NCBI RefSeq assembly: GCF_030812595.1
Contig: NZ_JAUSSZ010000022.1
Coordinates: forward strand, 1-44,392
Direction: 5' to 3'
Source: Arthrobacter bambusae
Lineage (GTDB): Bacteria > Actinomycetota > Actinomycetes > Actinomycetales > Micrococcaceae
Length of the DNA stretch: 44,392 nt
The notes beneath the pieces were generated by a model, which saw only the letters and a program-made list of their open reading frames with translations, made no database searches and had not been told where the DNA came from. The translations under genes were made by a program, and so were the position numbers. This document shows positions 7,601-14,292 of this stretch, in pieces. Position 1 is the first letter of the stretch, and the number at the start of each line of letters is the position of its first letter.

Positions 7601-7640
7601 AGCCGGCCGAGATGAGCCGGCGGGCCAGGCTCACACTCAC
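4623..7640 (-). CDS. glnE: Bifunctional glutamine synthetase adenylyltransferase / adenylyl-removing enzyme
   Basis: Cytosolic enzyme that attaches AMP to, and removes it from, the GlnA1 tyrosine (Tyr402 in this window), switching glutamine synthetase off and on with nitrogen status. At 1005 residues it has the full two-domain length. The N-terminal nucleotidyltransferase core carries GMGKCGARELNYISDVDVIY (about 217-236) with the metal-binding Asp pair at 231/233. The C-terminal core carries AMGRQGGREIGYGSDADVMY (about 722-741) with the pair at 736/738. A helical GlnD-PII-type domain follows each core. The start is GTG at 7638-7640, only 3 bases after the glnA2 stop codon, so the two genes form one transcription unit with coupled translation. 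A second in-frame GTG lies two codons downstream. No ACT or PII gene is present nearby. Confidence 0.97.
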   Translation of the reverse strand: MSVSLARRLISAGFSDLEKGERFLAARELDGIDQDTIFAGLHLSANPDTALQSLVRLIEKHPSLRQLAGEHPDRSEPLYRLLGASEALGEFLIRHPEHLDVFDVRVSPEPLSADAGELRTKLLRSVKADPSSPRPVAAMTGAAAYTALRTAYRRGLTELAIKDLCAASPQDFMPAVGAELADLAGAAIEAALAVARAEAAATFDPADVAGVGLAVIGMGKCGARELNYISDVDVIYVIEAPDLEDAEAATIGTALAAGISRAISSTGSEPGLWEVDANLRPEGKSGPLVRTLPSHLSYYAKWAESWEFQALLKARTIAGDRDLGSRYEQAVQPLVWASAGREGFVESVQAMRRRVTNNIAPAEEQRQIKLGPGGLRDVEFTVQLLQLVHGRSDETLRCRDTTSAIAALSAGGYIGRVDAAAFDAAYRYLRVLEHRIQLFQMRRTHLMPTSQESLRFLAKAVLGPFSTGRPHPDALIETWQKTKRSVRELHDRIFYRPLLNTAAKLSTEDARLTPEAAQGRLAALGYRDPQGAMRHIEALTAGVSRRAALQRQLLPILLGWLAEGVDPDAGLLAFRRVSEALGTTHWYLGMLRDSQAAAERLCHVLSNSRLIADLLEVSPESVAWLGSDKDLMPLSFEAQWQEIQSKMSRHAEPASAMRLIRLIRRREILRIAIADSSGLLEQDAVGAALADADRAAVLGALHVAESIVASDGPLKTQVLVVAMGRQGGREIGYGSDADVMYVHRALPGASESEAQQQALAIVGHLSALLTQPLKPAILAERVLAVDADLRPEGKNGAMVRSLESYAEYYRRWSLVWEAQALLRAQPMAGSDDLAAEFLRLINPIRYPQSLDESDVREIRRVKARVESERLPRGADPARHVKLGRGGLSDVEWLVQLLQLQHAGKHPRLRTTSTLQALDAIESLGLIAKGDVVLLRKAWWLASRIRSANVICTGRASDVLPASRRDLEAVARWCGYAPGQAAVFEEDYLRLSRRTRAVFEKDFYGQ

Positions 7641-7643
7641 GGC

Positions 7644-8984
7644 CTAGAGAATGCCGAGATTGCGCTTGAGCTCGTAGGGGGTGACCTGGAGCCGGTAGTC
7701 CTGCCATTCCGCACGCTTGTTGCGCAGGAAATGGTCGAAGACCTGCTCGCCCAGGATGTCCGCCACGAGTTCCGAATCCTCCATGGCGCGGATGGCGTCG
7801 TGAAGGCTGGCCGGCAGCGGCGTGTGACCCATCGCCTTGCGCTCGGCGGAGGTCAGCGACCAGACATCGTCTTCCGCGGCAGCCGGAAGGTCGTAGCCTT
7901 CCTCGATCCCCTTGAGCCCGGCCCCGAGCAACACGGCGTAGGCGAGGTACGGGTTGGTGGCCGAGTCGATCCCGCGGTATTCGATCCGCGCGGACTGGCC
8001 CTTGCCCGGCTTGTAGAGCGGCACGCGGACCAGCGCCGATCGGTTATTGTGGCCCCAGCTCAGGTAGCTGGGCGCTTCGCCGCCGCCCCAAAGACGCTTG
8101 TACGAGTTGACGAATTGGTTGGTGACGGCGGTGAATTCCGGCGCATGGTGGAGGATACCCGCAATGAACTGGCGTGCGGTCTTGGACAACTGGAATTCAG
8201 CGCCGGCCTCGTAGAAGGCATTGGTGTCGCCCTCGAACAGCGAGAAGTGCGTGTGCATGCCTGAACCCGGGTGATCGGTGAATGGCTTGGGCATGAACGT
8301 GGCGTAGGTGCCCTGCTGCAGGGCCACTTCCTTGATGACCGTGCGGAAAGTCATGATGTTGTCCGCGGTCTGGAGGGCGTCCGCGTAGCGCAGGTCGATC
8401 TCGTTCTGGCCGGGGCCGCCCTCGTGGTGGCTGAACTCCACGGAGATGCCCACGGATTCAAGCATGGTGACGGCCGTGCGGCGGAAGTCCTGCGCTACGC
8501 CACCGGGAACGTGGTCGAAGTAGCCGCCCTCGTCAACGGGAACAGGAACTCCGTTGGCGTCGAGGTCCTGGGACTTGAGGAGGTAGAACTCGATTTCGGG
8601 ATGCGTGTAGCAGGTAAATCCCATGTCGGCGGCCTTGGCGAGGGTGCGCTTGAGCACGTTCCGGGGATCGGCGGCCGATGGCTCGCCGTCCGGGGTCAGA
8701 ATGTCGCAGAACATCCTCGAGGTCTGCTCGGTTTCACCGCGCCACGGAAGGATCTGGAAAGTGGAGGGATCGGGCTGGGCCAGCATGTCGGACTCGAAAA
8801 CCCTGGCGAGGCCCTCGATCGCCGAGCCATCGAAGCCCAGGCCTTCTTCGAAGGCGCCTTCCACTTCTGCCGGTGCAAGTGCCACCGATTTCAGCGAACC
8901 GACGACGTCGGTAAACCACAAGCGTACGAAGCGCACATCACGCTCTTCGATAGTTCGCAGAACGAACTCTTGCTGGCGGTCCAT
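7644..8984 (-). CDS. glnA2: Glutamine synthetase type I, GlnA2
   Basis: Second type I glutamine synthetase-like protein, 446 residues, the length of the actinobacterial GlnA2 group (GSI-alpha-like, lacking the 25-residue insertion of GlnA1). Motifs seen: GFDGSAIEG near residues 49-57, HPEIEFYLL, SHHEGGPGQNEIDLRYADAL, MPKPFTDHPGSGMHTHFSLF and NRSALVRVP. At the position of the adenylylation tyrosine the sequence reads DDVWSLTSAER, with Trp375 in place of Tyr, so it should not be a GlnE substrate. The gene is nevertheless the partner of glnE in one operon. The ATG at 8982-8984 has a GAGG at a short distance upstream. It is divergent from panB over 188 bases. I find no GlnR-type repeat in that gap, in contrast with glnA. 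Confidence 0.95.
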   Translation of the reverse strand: MDRQQEFVLRTIEERDVRFVRLWFTDVVGSLKSVALAPAEVEGAFEEGLGFDGSAIEGLARVFESDMLAQPDPSTFQILPWRGETEQTSRMFCDILTPDGEPSAADPRNVLKRTLAKAADMGFTCYTHPEIEFYLLKSQDLDANGVPVPVDEGGYFDHVPGGVAQDFRRTAVTMLESVGISVEFSHHEGGPGQNEIDLRYADALQTADNIMTFRTVIKEVALQQGTYATFMPKPFTDHPGSGMHTHFSLFEGDTNAFYEAGAEFQLSKTARQFIAGILHHAPEFTAVTNQFVNSYKRLWGGGEAPSYLSWGHNNRSALVRVPLYKPGKGQSARIEYRGIDSATNPYLAYAVLLGAGLKGIEEGYDLPAAAEDDVWSLTSAERKAMGHTPLPASLHDAIRAMEDSELVADILGEQVFDHFLRNKRAEWQDYRLQVTPYELKRNLGIL

Positions 8985-9053
8985 GGGGCCTCATTTCCGG
9001 GTCAACGTCCATGCCGCCGATTCGAGGTTGAAGCCGACGACAACTCAGCATTC

Positions 9054-9059
9054 ACTCTA
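9054..9059 (-). promoter_or_regulatory. Possible -10 of the glnA2-glnE operon
   Basis: Minus-strand TAGAGT, a TANNNT hexamer about 70 bp upstream of the glnA2 ATG. No convincing -35 is found at 16-18 bp. The divergent gap also holds an imperfect GTAA-N8-TTAC inverted repeat near 9097-9112. Weak. Confidence 0.25.
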
Positions 9060-9160
9060 CTAAGCATTGGCACGGAATGGCTGCACCGCGGTTCGCGTAA
9101 CACAGGGTTTACAAATGTGAGGCTCGTCATGGGCCGGTGGCTAGGACGGCCGGTACCGCA

Positions 9161-9166
9161 TACGCT
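9161..9166 (+). promoter_or_regulatory. -10 hexamer, leaderless start of panB
   Basis: TACGCT followed by six bases (CTATTC) and the ATG at 9173. This supports the ATG at 9173 over the in-frame GTG at 9137, which lies upstream of the inferred transcription start. Confidence 0.55.
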
Positions 9167-9172
9167 CTATTC

Positions 9173-10084
9173 ATGGCCCCAAGCAACAGTTCCGATTCCA
9201 GCATGCCCGCCGAAATTCCTGCGCCTTACGGAACCGGACCTGCCGCTGCAGGTTCCGGAGGGTCGCCGGACGCTTCAACGCCGAAGCCCGCAGGCCGGAT
9301 CCGCACCCATCACCTTCAACAGGCCAAGGCCAAGGGTGAGCGCTTCGCAATGCTGACGGCCTACGAGCAATACACGGCTGAAATTTTCGACCAGGCCGGC
9401 ATCGAGGTCCTGCTGATCGGCGATTCGGCGTCCAACAATGTCTTTGGGAATGAAACCAGCCTCCCTGTGACCGTCGACGAACTCCTCCCCCTGTGCCGCG
9501 CGGTGGCCCGGTCCGCCAAGCGCGCCCTGATAGTGGCCGATCTTCCCTTCGGCAGCTATGAAGTTTCGACGGAGCAAGCGGTGGCCACGGGTGTTCGCTT
9601 CCTGAAGGAAGGCTTGGCCCACGCCGTCAAGATCGAAGGCGGCGCGTTTTATGCGGGAACCGTAAGGGCCATGGTGCAGGCGGGCATTCCCGTGATGGCG
9701 CACATCGGGTTCACGCCCCAGAGCGAACACTCGCTGGGCGGCTACCGGGTCCAGGGGCGCGGCGATGACGCCGCGCGCCTGGTCGAAGACGCCGTCGCCC
9801 TCGCAAATGCCGGAGCGTTCTGCGTGCTCATGGAGATGGTTCCCGCGGACACCGCGGCCGCCGTCGACGCCGCTATCGAGGTGCCCACCATCGGAATCGG
9901 CGCAGGCAACGCGACCACGGGACAGGTTCTGGTGTGGCAGGACATGGCCGGACTGCGCGGCGGCAAGATGGCCAAGTTCGTCAAGCAATACGCGGATCTG
10001 CGAACCACGCTGAGCGACGCGGCGAAGGCATACGCCGACGATGTCAGGTCCGGCCAGTTCCCCGGCCCGGAACACTCTTTCTAG
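9173..10084 (+). CDS. panB: 3-methyl-2-oxobutanoate hydroxymethyltransferase
   Basis: First enzyme of pantothenate synthesis, cytosolic: transfers a hydroxymethyl group from methylene-tetrahydrofolate to 2-oxoisovalerate to give ketopantoate. About 303 residues; a Ser/Pro/Ala-rich tail of about 38 residues precedes the barrel, as in other actinobacterial PanB. Core landmarks: RFAMLTAYEQYTAEIFDQAG, LLIGDSASNNVFGNETSLPVT (metal-binding Asp in GDS), VADLPFGSYE (second metal ligand), AVKIEGG, PVMAHIGFTPQS, VLMEMVPA with the catalytic Glu, and IGIGAGNATTGQVLVWQDM. The start follows the -10 spacing described for 9161-9166. No panC or panD gene is adjacent in the window. It is divergent from glnA2 and convergent with the short SPOR-like gene. 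Confidence 0.96.
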   Translation: MAPSNSSDSSMPAEIPAPYGTGPAAAGSGGSPDASTPKPAGRIRTHHLQQAKAKGERFAMLTAYEQYTAEIFDQAGIEVLLIGDSASNNVFGNETSLPVTVDELLPLCRAVARSAKRALIVADLPFGSYEVSTEQAVATGVRFLKEGLAHAVKIEGGAFYAGTVRAMVQAGIPVMAHIGFTPQSEHSLGGYRVQGRGDDAARLVEDAVALANAGAFCVLMEMVPADTAAAVDAAIEVPTIGIGAGNATTGQVLVWQDMAGLRGGKMAKFVKQYADLRTTLSDAAKAYADDVRSGQFPGPEHSF

Positions 10085-10108
10085 GACCGGAACCGGCCCT
10101 CGTCGCCG

Positions 10109-10273
10109 CTAGTCCTCGTCGTCTTTGTCCCACGCTTCGTTACGGGCTTTGACCTTTTCCAGGGCGTGCTCCGCTTCCTCGCGGGTCTTGTACGGACCGA
10201 TGAGCTGGCTCCAGTCGGACAACGCGTCCTCTTCGATTTGGTGCGTCTGAACGTTGTACCAGAACTCTGCCAC
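10109..10273 (-). CDS. Short SPOR-like protein (54 aa)
   Basis: Encodes 54 residues starting (GTG read as Met) MAEFWYNVQTHQIEEDALSD, then a WSQLIGPYKTREEAEHALEKVKARNEAWDKDDED tail. The W-x-x-LIGPY-x-TREEAE-x-AL pattern is the second half of the SPOR fold, here without the membrane anchor of typical peptidoglycan-binding SPOR proteins. Highly charged and probably cytosolic; its role is unknown. The GTG at 10271-10273 is chosen because AAAGGAG lies 5-6 nt upstream, whereas the longer in-frame ATG 63 bases further out has no site and would place a basic, low-complexity leader before the domain. A 7-bp hairpin (10292-10311, CCCGCCG/CGGCGGG) sits in its leader. It is convergent with panB and divergent from map. 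Confidence 0.8.
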   Translation of the reverse strand: MAEFWYNVQTHQIEEDALSDWSQLIGPYKTREEAEHALEKVKARNEAWDKDDED

Positions 10274-10330
10274 GGTCTCTCCTTTGCAATTCCCGCCGTA
10301 ACCTCGGCGGGGCCGGTTGCCCTTCGCGCG

Positions 10331-10380
10331 GGCCAATACTCTAACTGCTCGATACTCTTAATCGCTCGATACTTTTAACT
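10331..10380. repeat. Imperfect 17-bp tandem repeats in the SPOR/map divergent region
   Basis: GCTCGATACTCTTAATC (10347-10363) is followed directly by GCTCGATACTTTTAACT (10364-10380), 13 of 17 identical. A weaker copy precedes them (10331-10346, with ATACTCT-AACT). Each unit contains AGTAT on the minus strand, preceded by AGAG or AAAG. They lie about 50-90 bp upstream of both divergent genes and could be operator copies or a local duplication. Confidence 0.5.
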
Positions 10381-10390
10381 GCACAGTTAC

Positions 10391-10417
10391 TTGCGTCTCG
10401 TGCGTCCCTTATATGAT
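10391..10417 (+). promoter_or_regulatory. map promoter with leaderless spacing
   Basis: TATGAT (10412-10417), followed by six bases (CAATCT) and the ATG at 10424. TTGCGT at 10391-10396 is a possible -35 with a short 15-bp spacer. The -10 match is strong and fixes the map start at 10424 rather than the in-frame GTG-type start at 10391. Confidence 0.6.
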
Positions 10418-10423
10418 CAATCT

Positions 10424-11302
10424 ATGCCTTCTCCCGCTCTGACCGCACCCATTGGCACGCTCACCCGTGGAACCGTCAGCCCACAGCTGCCTGTGCCGGC
10501 ATCCATCCCCCGCCCGGAGTATGTCGGCAAGCCAGGACCGGCCAAGTTCACCGGCTCAGAGGTCAAGTCAGCGGAAACCATCGAGAAGATCCGCATCGCC
10601 AGCAAAATTGCGGCCCAGGCAATCGTTGAGGTAGGCAAGCACATCGAACCGGGCGTCACCACGGACCAGTTGGACCGGATCGGCCACGAGTTCATCCTGG
10701 ACCACCATGCCTACCCGTCAACGCTTGGCTACCGTGGCTTCCCCAAGTCCTTGTGCTCCTCGCTCAACGAAGTGATCTGCCACGGCATTCCGGACAGCAC
10801 GGTGGTGCAGGACGGCGACATCCTGAACATCGACATCACGGCCTTTATCAACGGCGTCCATGGAGACACCAACTACACCTTCCTGGTGGGAGACGTAGAC
10901 GAAGAGTCCCGGCTTCTGGTTGAACGTACCCAGGAGTCGCTCAACCGGGCCATCAAGGCCGTAGCCCCGGGCCGGGAAATCAATGTCATCGGCCGGGCGA
11001 TCCAGTCCTACGCGAAACGATTCGGCTACGGCGTGGTCCGGGACTTCACCGGCCATGGCGTCGGCGAGGCCTTCCACACGGGCCTGATCATCCCCCACTA
11101 CGACGCCGCGCCGGCCTACAACACCGTGATTGAGGCCGGCATGGTCTTCACGATCGAACCCATGCTCACTCTCGGAACGATCGAGTGGGACATGTGGCCC
11201 GATGATTGGACCGTTGTCACCCGCGACCACAAGCGGACGGCACAATTTGAACACACCCTGTTGGTCACCGAGACCGGCGCCGAAATCCTGACTCTTCCCT
11301 AA
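10424..11302 (+). CDS. map: Methionine aminopeptidase, type I
   Basis: Cytosolic metalloenzyme that removes the initiator methionine from new proteins. 292 residues. An N-terminal extension of about 45 residues ends in the Pro-rich VPASIPRPEYVGKPGPAKF segment that marks type Ic enzymes such as mycobacterial MapB. The pita-bread catalytic domain follows, with metal ligands in NIDITAFINGVHGDTN (two Asp), TGHGVGEAFH (His), FTIEPML (Glu) and AQFEHTLLVT (Glu). The KSLCSSLNEVICHGIP stretch carries the substrate-binding His. The extension suggests this is the housekeeping or the second MetAP; a secY-adk-map copy elsewhere cannot be judged from this window. It starts with leaderless spacing and is followed after 39 bases by ppgK on the same strand. 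Confidence 0.96.
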   Translation: MPSPALTAPIGTLTRGTVSPQLPVPASIPRPEYVGKPGPAKFTGSEVKSAETIEKIRIASKIAAQAIVEVGKHIEPGVTTDQLDRIGHEFILDHHAYPSTLGYRGFPKSLCSSLNEVICHGIPDSTVVQDGDILNIDITAFINGVHGDTNYTFLVGDVDEESRLLVERTQESLNRAIKAVAPGREINVIGRAIQSYAKRFGYGVVRDFTGHGVGEAFHTGLIIPHYDAAPAYNTVIEAGMVFTIEPMLTLGTIEWDMWPDDWTVVTRDHKRTAQFEHTLLVTETGAEILTLP

Positions 11303-11341
11303 GCTCTCCGGAAGGTCGCCTGCAGCCGTTCGTGCTGCGAC

Positions 11342-12178
11342 ATGCCCACCCCTCCTGCCATGAACGGAAACGCATTGACCAAGAAGGATGAGAAGATCCA
11401 CAAGAACGGCCCCCTGATCGGCATCGACGTCGGTGGCACGGGTATCAAGGGCGGCATCGTCGATCTCAAGAAGGGCAAGCTGATCGGCGACCGTCTCCGC
11501 ATTCCCACCCCGCAGCCCGCCACTCCCGAGGCCGTCGCCGAAGTGATCGCGCAGATCGTCCACGAATTGTCGGCCCGTGAGGATGCTCCGGCCAAGGGCT
11601 CGCCGGTGGGCGTCACGTTCCCCGGAATCATCCAGCACGGCGTGGTTCGCTCGGCCGCCAACGTAGACAAGTCCTGGCTCGATACCGACATTGATTCGCT
11701 GCTCACCAAGCGCCTTGACCGTCCGGTCGAGGTCATCAACGACGCCGACGCCGCCGGACTCGCCGAAGCCCGCTACGGCGCGGGCGAAGGGGTAAACGGT
11801 ACGGTCCTGGTCATCACACTCGGCACAGGCATCGGATCGGCCTTCATCTTCAACGGACACCTCGTGCCCAACGCCGAGCTAGGCCACCTCGAAGTGGACG
11901 GCCACGACGCCGAAACGAAGGCCTCCGCCGTCGCGCGTGAACGCGACGGGTTGAGCTGGGAAGAATACAGCGTACTGCTGCAGCGCTATCTCTCCCACGT
12001 GGAGTTCCTGTTCTCCCCCGAACTCTTCATCATTGGCGGCGGTATTTCGAAGCGTTCGGACGAATACTTCCCCCACTTGAAATTGCGGACCCGCATCGTC
12101 ACGGCTGAACTGAAGAACGACGCCGGGATCGTGGGCGCCGCGCTTGACGTTGCCCTCCACCACAAGCTCGCCAAGTAG
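11342..12178 (+). CDS. ppgK: Polyphosphate (glucomanno)kinase, ROK family
   Basis: Cytosolic hexokinase that phosphorylates glucose, and in Arthrobacter relatives also mannose, using inorganic polyphosphate or ATP. 278 residues of the ROK fold. Phosphate-binding loop 1 is IDVGGTGIKGG (28-38), the catalytic base lies in VINDADAAGLAEARYG (Asp134), phosphate loop 2 is TLGTGIGSAF (159-168), and the sugar-binding ELGHLEVDGHDAE follows (179-191). The Cys-rich ROK zinc motif is absent, as is usual for the PpgK subgroup. The C-terminal HHKLAK tail closes the protein. Two in-frame ATGs (11342 and 11360) are possible; neither has a clear ribosome-binding site, and I give the longer form. It may be transcribed with map. 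It ends at a strong hairpin shared with nrdR. Confidence 0.93.
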   Translation: MPTPPAMNGNALTKKDEKIHKNGPLIGIDVGGTGIKGGIVDLKKGKLIGDRLRIPTPQPATPEAVAEVIAQIVHELSAREDAPAKGSPVGVTFPGIIQHGVVRSAANVDKSWLDTDIDSLLTKRLDRPVEVINDADAAGLAEARYGAGEGVNGTVLVITLGTGIGSAFIFNGHLVPNAELGHLEVDGHDAETKASAVARERDGLSWEEYSVLLQRYLSHVEFLFSPELFIIGGGISKRSDEYFPHLKLRTRIVTAELKNDAGIVGAALDVALHHKLAK

Positions 12179-12187
12179 CGGGTGGTG

Positions 12188-12227
12188 CCGGTGGTGGCAG
12201 CGGCTTCCCCTCCGCTGCCACCACCGG
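12188..12227. terminator. Shared hairpin between convergent ppgK and nrdR
   Basis: Perfect 16-bp stem CCGGTGGTGGCAGCGG (12188-12203) with CCGCTGCCACCACCGG (12212-12227), loop CTTCCCCT. It starts 10 bases after the ppgK stop and ends 3 bases before the nrdR stop. No T tract on either side, so it is a hairpin-only, probably bidirectional, terminator. Confidence 0.8.
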
Positions 12228-12229
12228 AG

Positions 12230-12742
12230 CTAGATGGGGCTCTTCTCGGAGCTCTTGCCCTTGGCGATCTTCGCCGCATTCTCCGCCGCTGCGTTTTGGG
12301 CCTCGTGACGGAGCAGCGAGATGGCAGATTCGAAGTCCTCAAGCGATTCGAAGGCCTGATAGACACTGGCGAAACGCAGGTAGGCGACCTCGTCCAGTTT
12401 CTGGAGTGGGCCAAGGATGGCCAAACCGACCTCGTGTGCGTCGATTTCAGCCGCACCGGAGGAACGGATATTTTCCTCGACTTCCTGGGCCAGCATCGCG
12501 AGGTCGTCTTCGGTCACGGGACGGCCCTGGCAGGCCTTGCGAACGCCGTTGATGATCTTGATCCGGCTGAAGGGTTCTCCCACGCCTGAACGCTTGATGA
12601 CGGAAAGACTGGTGGTCTCCACGGTTGTGAAACGGCGTCCGCATTCGGGGCATTGGCGGCGACGGCGGATGGCTGAGCCGTCGTCGGCCATCCGACTGTC
12701 CACAACGCGTGAGTCGGGGTTTCGGCAGAACGGACAATACAC
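12230..12742 (-). CDS. nrdR: Transcriptional repressor NrdR
   Basis: Zinc-ribbon / ATP-cone repressor of ribonucleotide reductase genes that senses ATP and dATP. 170 residues. The N-terminal zinc ribbon has CPFC and CPEC pairs with the RRRRQCPECGRRFTTVE signature, followed by the ATP-cone domain (VIKRSGVGEPFSRIKIINGVRKACQGRPV...) and a charged C-terminal tail (HEAQNAAAENAAKIAKGKSSEKSPI). The start is GTG at 12740-12742, giving the usual M-Y-CPFC beginning, with GGGGAGG about 6 nt upstream. The longer in-frame start at 12829 is rejected because it would begin inside a leader hairpin. Paired NrdR-like boxes overlapping a TATAGT hexamer upstream (12869-12906) suggest autorepression. The target nrd genes are not in the window. 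Confidence 0.95.
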   Translation of the reverse strand: MYCPFCRNPDSRVVDSRMADDGSAIRRRRQCPECGRRFTTVETTSLSVIKRSGVGEPFSRIKIINGVRKACQGRPVTEDDLAMLAQEVEENIRSSGAAEIDAHEVGLAILGPLQKLDEVAYLRFASVYQAFESLEDFESAISLLRHEAQNAAAENAAKIAKGKSSEKSPI

Positions 12743-12799
12743 GCTGGGCCTCCCCTGCTCGGCTCCGGCAGCCTGTCCACGCGGCGTCGCCGGGAACGC

Positions 12800-12830
12800 A
12801 AAAGGTGCCGGAAGTTTGACTTCCGGCACC
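12800..12830 (-). terminator. Terminator-like hairpin between hisD and nrdR
   Basis: Perfect 11-bp stem GGTGCCGGAAG (12804-12814) with CTTCCGGCACC (12820-12830), loop TTTGA; read on the minus strand it is followed by TTTT (complement of 12800-12803). It lies 76 bases past the hisD stop, so it may simply end hisD. But it is also downstream of the putative nrdR promoter and 58 bases before the nrdR start, so it could act as an attenuator in the nrdR leader. Confidence 0.7.
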
Positions 12831-12868
12831 AGTTTACGACTATGTGAGGCCTAATAACAAGACTGTAA

Positions 12869-12906
12869 TTACTATATGTAGTGGTTGTTACCCATACATG
12901 TAGTGG
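12869..12906 (-). promoter_or_regulatory. Paired NrdR-like boxes over the nrdR promoter
   Basis: Plus-strand 16-mers TTACTATATGTAGTGG (12869-12884) and CCCATACATGTAGTGG (12891-12906) match 12 and 10 of 16 positions of the palindromic NrdR box (acaCwATATATwGtgt). They are offset by 22 bp, about two helical turns. On the minus strand the first box contains TATAGT (complement of 12871-12876), a good -10 for nrdR, although no clear -35 is seen 17 bp upstream. Repressor binding here would block this promoter. The second box ends next to the hisD stop codon. Confidence 0.6.
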
Positions 12907-14280
12907 TCAGGCGCCTGCGAAACGAATCTTCACGGCATCGCCGTGGCCGGGAAGGTCTTCGGCGTCGGCGAGGCTCACGATGTGCTTGCTGACTTGTTCC
13001 AAGGCAGCCTTGTTGTAGTCGATCACCTGGACGGCGCGCAGGAATGTCGTCACGTTCAGGCCGGAGGAGAAGGCCGCGGTACCGCTCGTGGGCAAAACGT
13101 GGTTGGAGCCCGCGCAATAGTCCCCGAGGCTCACCGGGCTGTAGTCCCCCACGAAAATCGCGCCCGCGTTGCGGATCCTCGTGGCGACAGCGCCTGCGTC
13201 CGCCGTCATGATTTCCAAGTGCTCCGCAGCGTACGCATCGCACACCGCGATGCCCTGTTCGAGATCGTCGACAAGCACCACGCCTGACTGCGGGCCGGAC
13301 AATGCCGTGGAGACCCGTTCGCCATGCTTCGTGGTTCCCGCCTGCACCGCGAGCTCCCGCTGCACGGCCGAGGCGAGCTGCTCGGAATCGGTGATCAGGA
13401 CAGACGCCGCCTTGGGGTCGTGCTCAGCCTGGCTGATGAGGTCCGCGGCCACGAGCTCGGGGCGGGCCGTAGCATCAGCGAGGATGGCGATCTCGGTGGT
13501 TCCGGCCTCCGAGTCGATCCCCACCACGCCTTTCACAAGCCGCTTGGCGGTGGCCACGAAGATGTTTCCGGGTCCGGTCACAACGTCCACGGGCTCGATG
13601 GGCTGATCATCACCGGTTCCGGGAATGCCGTAGGCAAAGGAAACAATCGCCTGGGCACCTCCGATGGCATAGACCTCGTCAATTCCCAGCAAAGCGGCTG
13701 CGGCCAGGATAGTGGGGTGGGGCAAGCCACCGAAGTCCTTCTGGGGCGGGGAAGCCAGAGCAATCGAGGCGACGCCGGCCGCAAGCGCCGGAACAACGTT
13801 CATGATCACCGAGGACGGGTAGACGGCCAGTCCTCCGGGAACATACAGCCCGACGCGGCCCACCGGCACCCAGTTCTGGCTGACGACGGCACCGTCCCCC
13901 AGTTCCACCTGCACGTTCGCGGGCCGCTGGCCGTCCGCAAAACGCCGGGCACGGCTGATGGACTCTTCCAAGGCCGCCCGGACGGACGGGTCCAAATTCT
14001 CGAGGGCTTCGGCAAGTGCGGCAGCCGGCACGCGGGGGTGGGACTGTTCGACGCCGTCGAACGCCAACGCGAACTCACCAAGCGCTTCGAAGCCGCGGGA
14101 GCGGACGGCGGCGATGATGTCCAGGACTTTTTGCTCGGCGTCCGCAGCAGTCTGATGCTTCGCCCGGGGCACCACGGCGCGCAGCTCCGCCAAGGTCAGG
14201 GTCCGTCCGCGCAAGTCAATGCGGCGGAGGTCCAGGGACTGGGCGGCGGTGTCGGCAGTGTTCTCCGGAGAAGTGGTCAC
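12907..14280 (-). CDS. hisD: Histidinol dehydrogenase
   Basis: Zinc- and NAD-dependent cytosolic enzyme of the last two steps of histidine synthesis (histidinol to histidinal to histidine). 457 residues, normal length. Landmarks: VGLYVPGGLAVYPSSVIMNVVPA, the IASPP-type ALASPPQKDF stretch, YAIGGAQAI, GPGNIFVATAKRLV, IDSEAGTTEIAILAD, the zinc-binding SQAEHDP (Gln and His), and DYCAGSNHVLPTSGTAAFSSGL near the C-terminus. The start is GTG at 14278-14280. A TAAAAT hexamer ends exactly 6 nt upstream, overlapping the stop codon of the preceding membrane gene, so hisD may be read both by readthrough and from its own leaderless promoter. The other his genes are not in the window, so hisD is split from them here. 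Confidence 0.96.
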   Translation of the reverse strand: MTTSPENTADTAAQSLDLRRIDLRGRTLTLAELRAVVPRAKHQTAADAEQKVLDIIAAVRSRGFEALGEFALAFDGVEQSHPRVPAAALAEALENLDPSVRAALEESISRARRFADGQRPANVQVELGDGAVVSQNWVPVGRVGLYVPGGLAVYPSSVIMNVVPALAAGVASIALASPPQKDFGGLPHPTILAAAALLGIDEVYAIGGAQAIVSFAYGIPGTGDDQPIEPVDVVTGPGNIFVATAKRLVKGVVGIDSEAGTTEIAILADATARPELVAADLISQAEHDPKAASVLITDSEQLASAVQRELAVQAGTTKHGERVSTALSGPQSGVVLVDDLEQGIAVCDAYAAEHLEIMTADAGAVATRIRNAGAIFVGDYSPVSLGDYCAGSNHVLPTSGTAAFSSGLNVTTFLRAVQVIDYNKAALEQVSKHIVSLADAEDLPGHGDAVKIRFAGA

Positions 14281-14286
14281 CAGATC

Positions 14287-14292
14287 ATTTTA
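14287..14292 (-). promoter_or_regulatory. -10 hexamer, leaderless start of hisD
   Basis: Minus-strand TAAAAT, then GATCTG (6 nt), then GTG. The hexamer shares its TAA with the stop codon of the upstream membrane gene. Confidence 0.55.

Noticed and set aside
4704..8264. Long plus-strand frames over glnE and glnA2
   Set aside because: Shadows of the minus-strand genes, with composition typical of antisense frames in GC-rich DNA.
9137..9172. Longer N-terminus for panB from GTG 9137
   Set aside because: The -10 hexamer at 9161-9166 lies inside it, and the extra residues are not part of the PanB family.
12743..12829. Longer N-terminus for nrdR from 12829
   Set aside because: NrdR begins with M-x-CPFC, and the extension would start inside the leader hairpin. 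GGGGAGG sits before the GTG at 12742.
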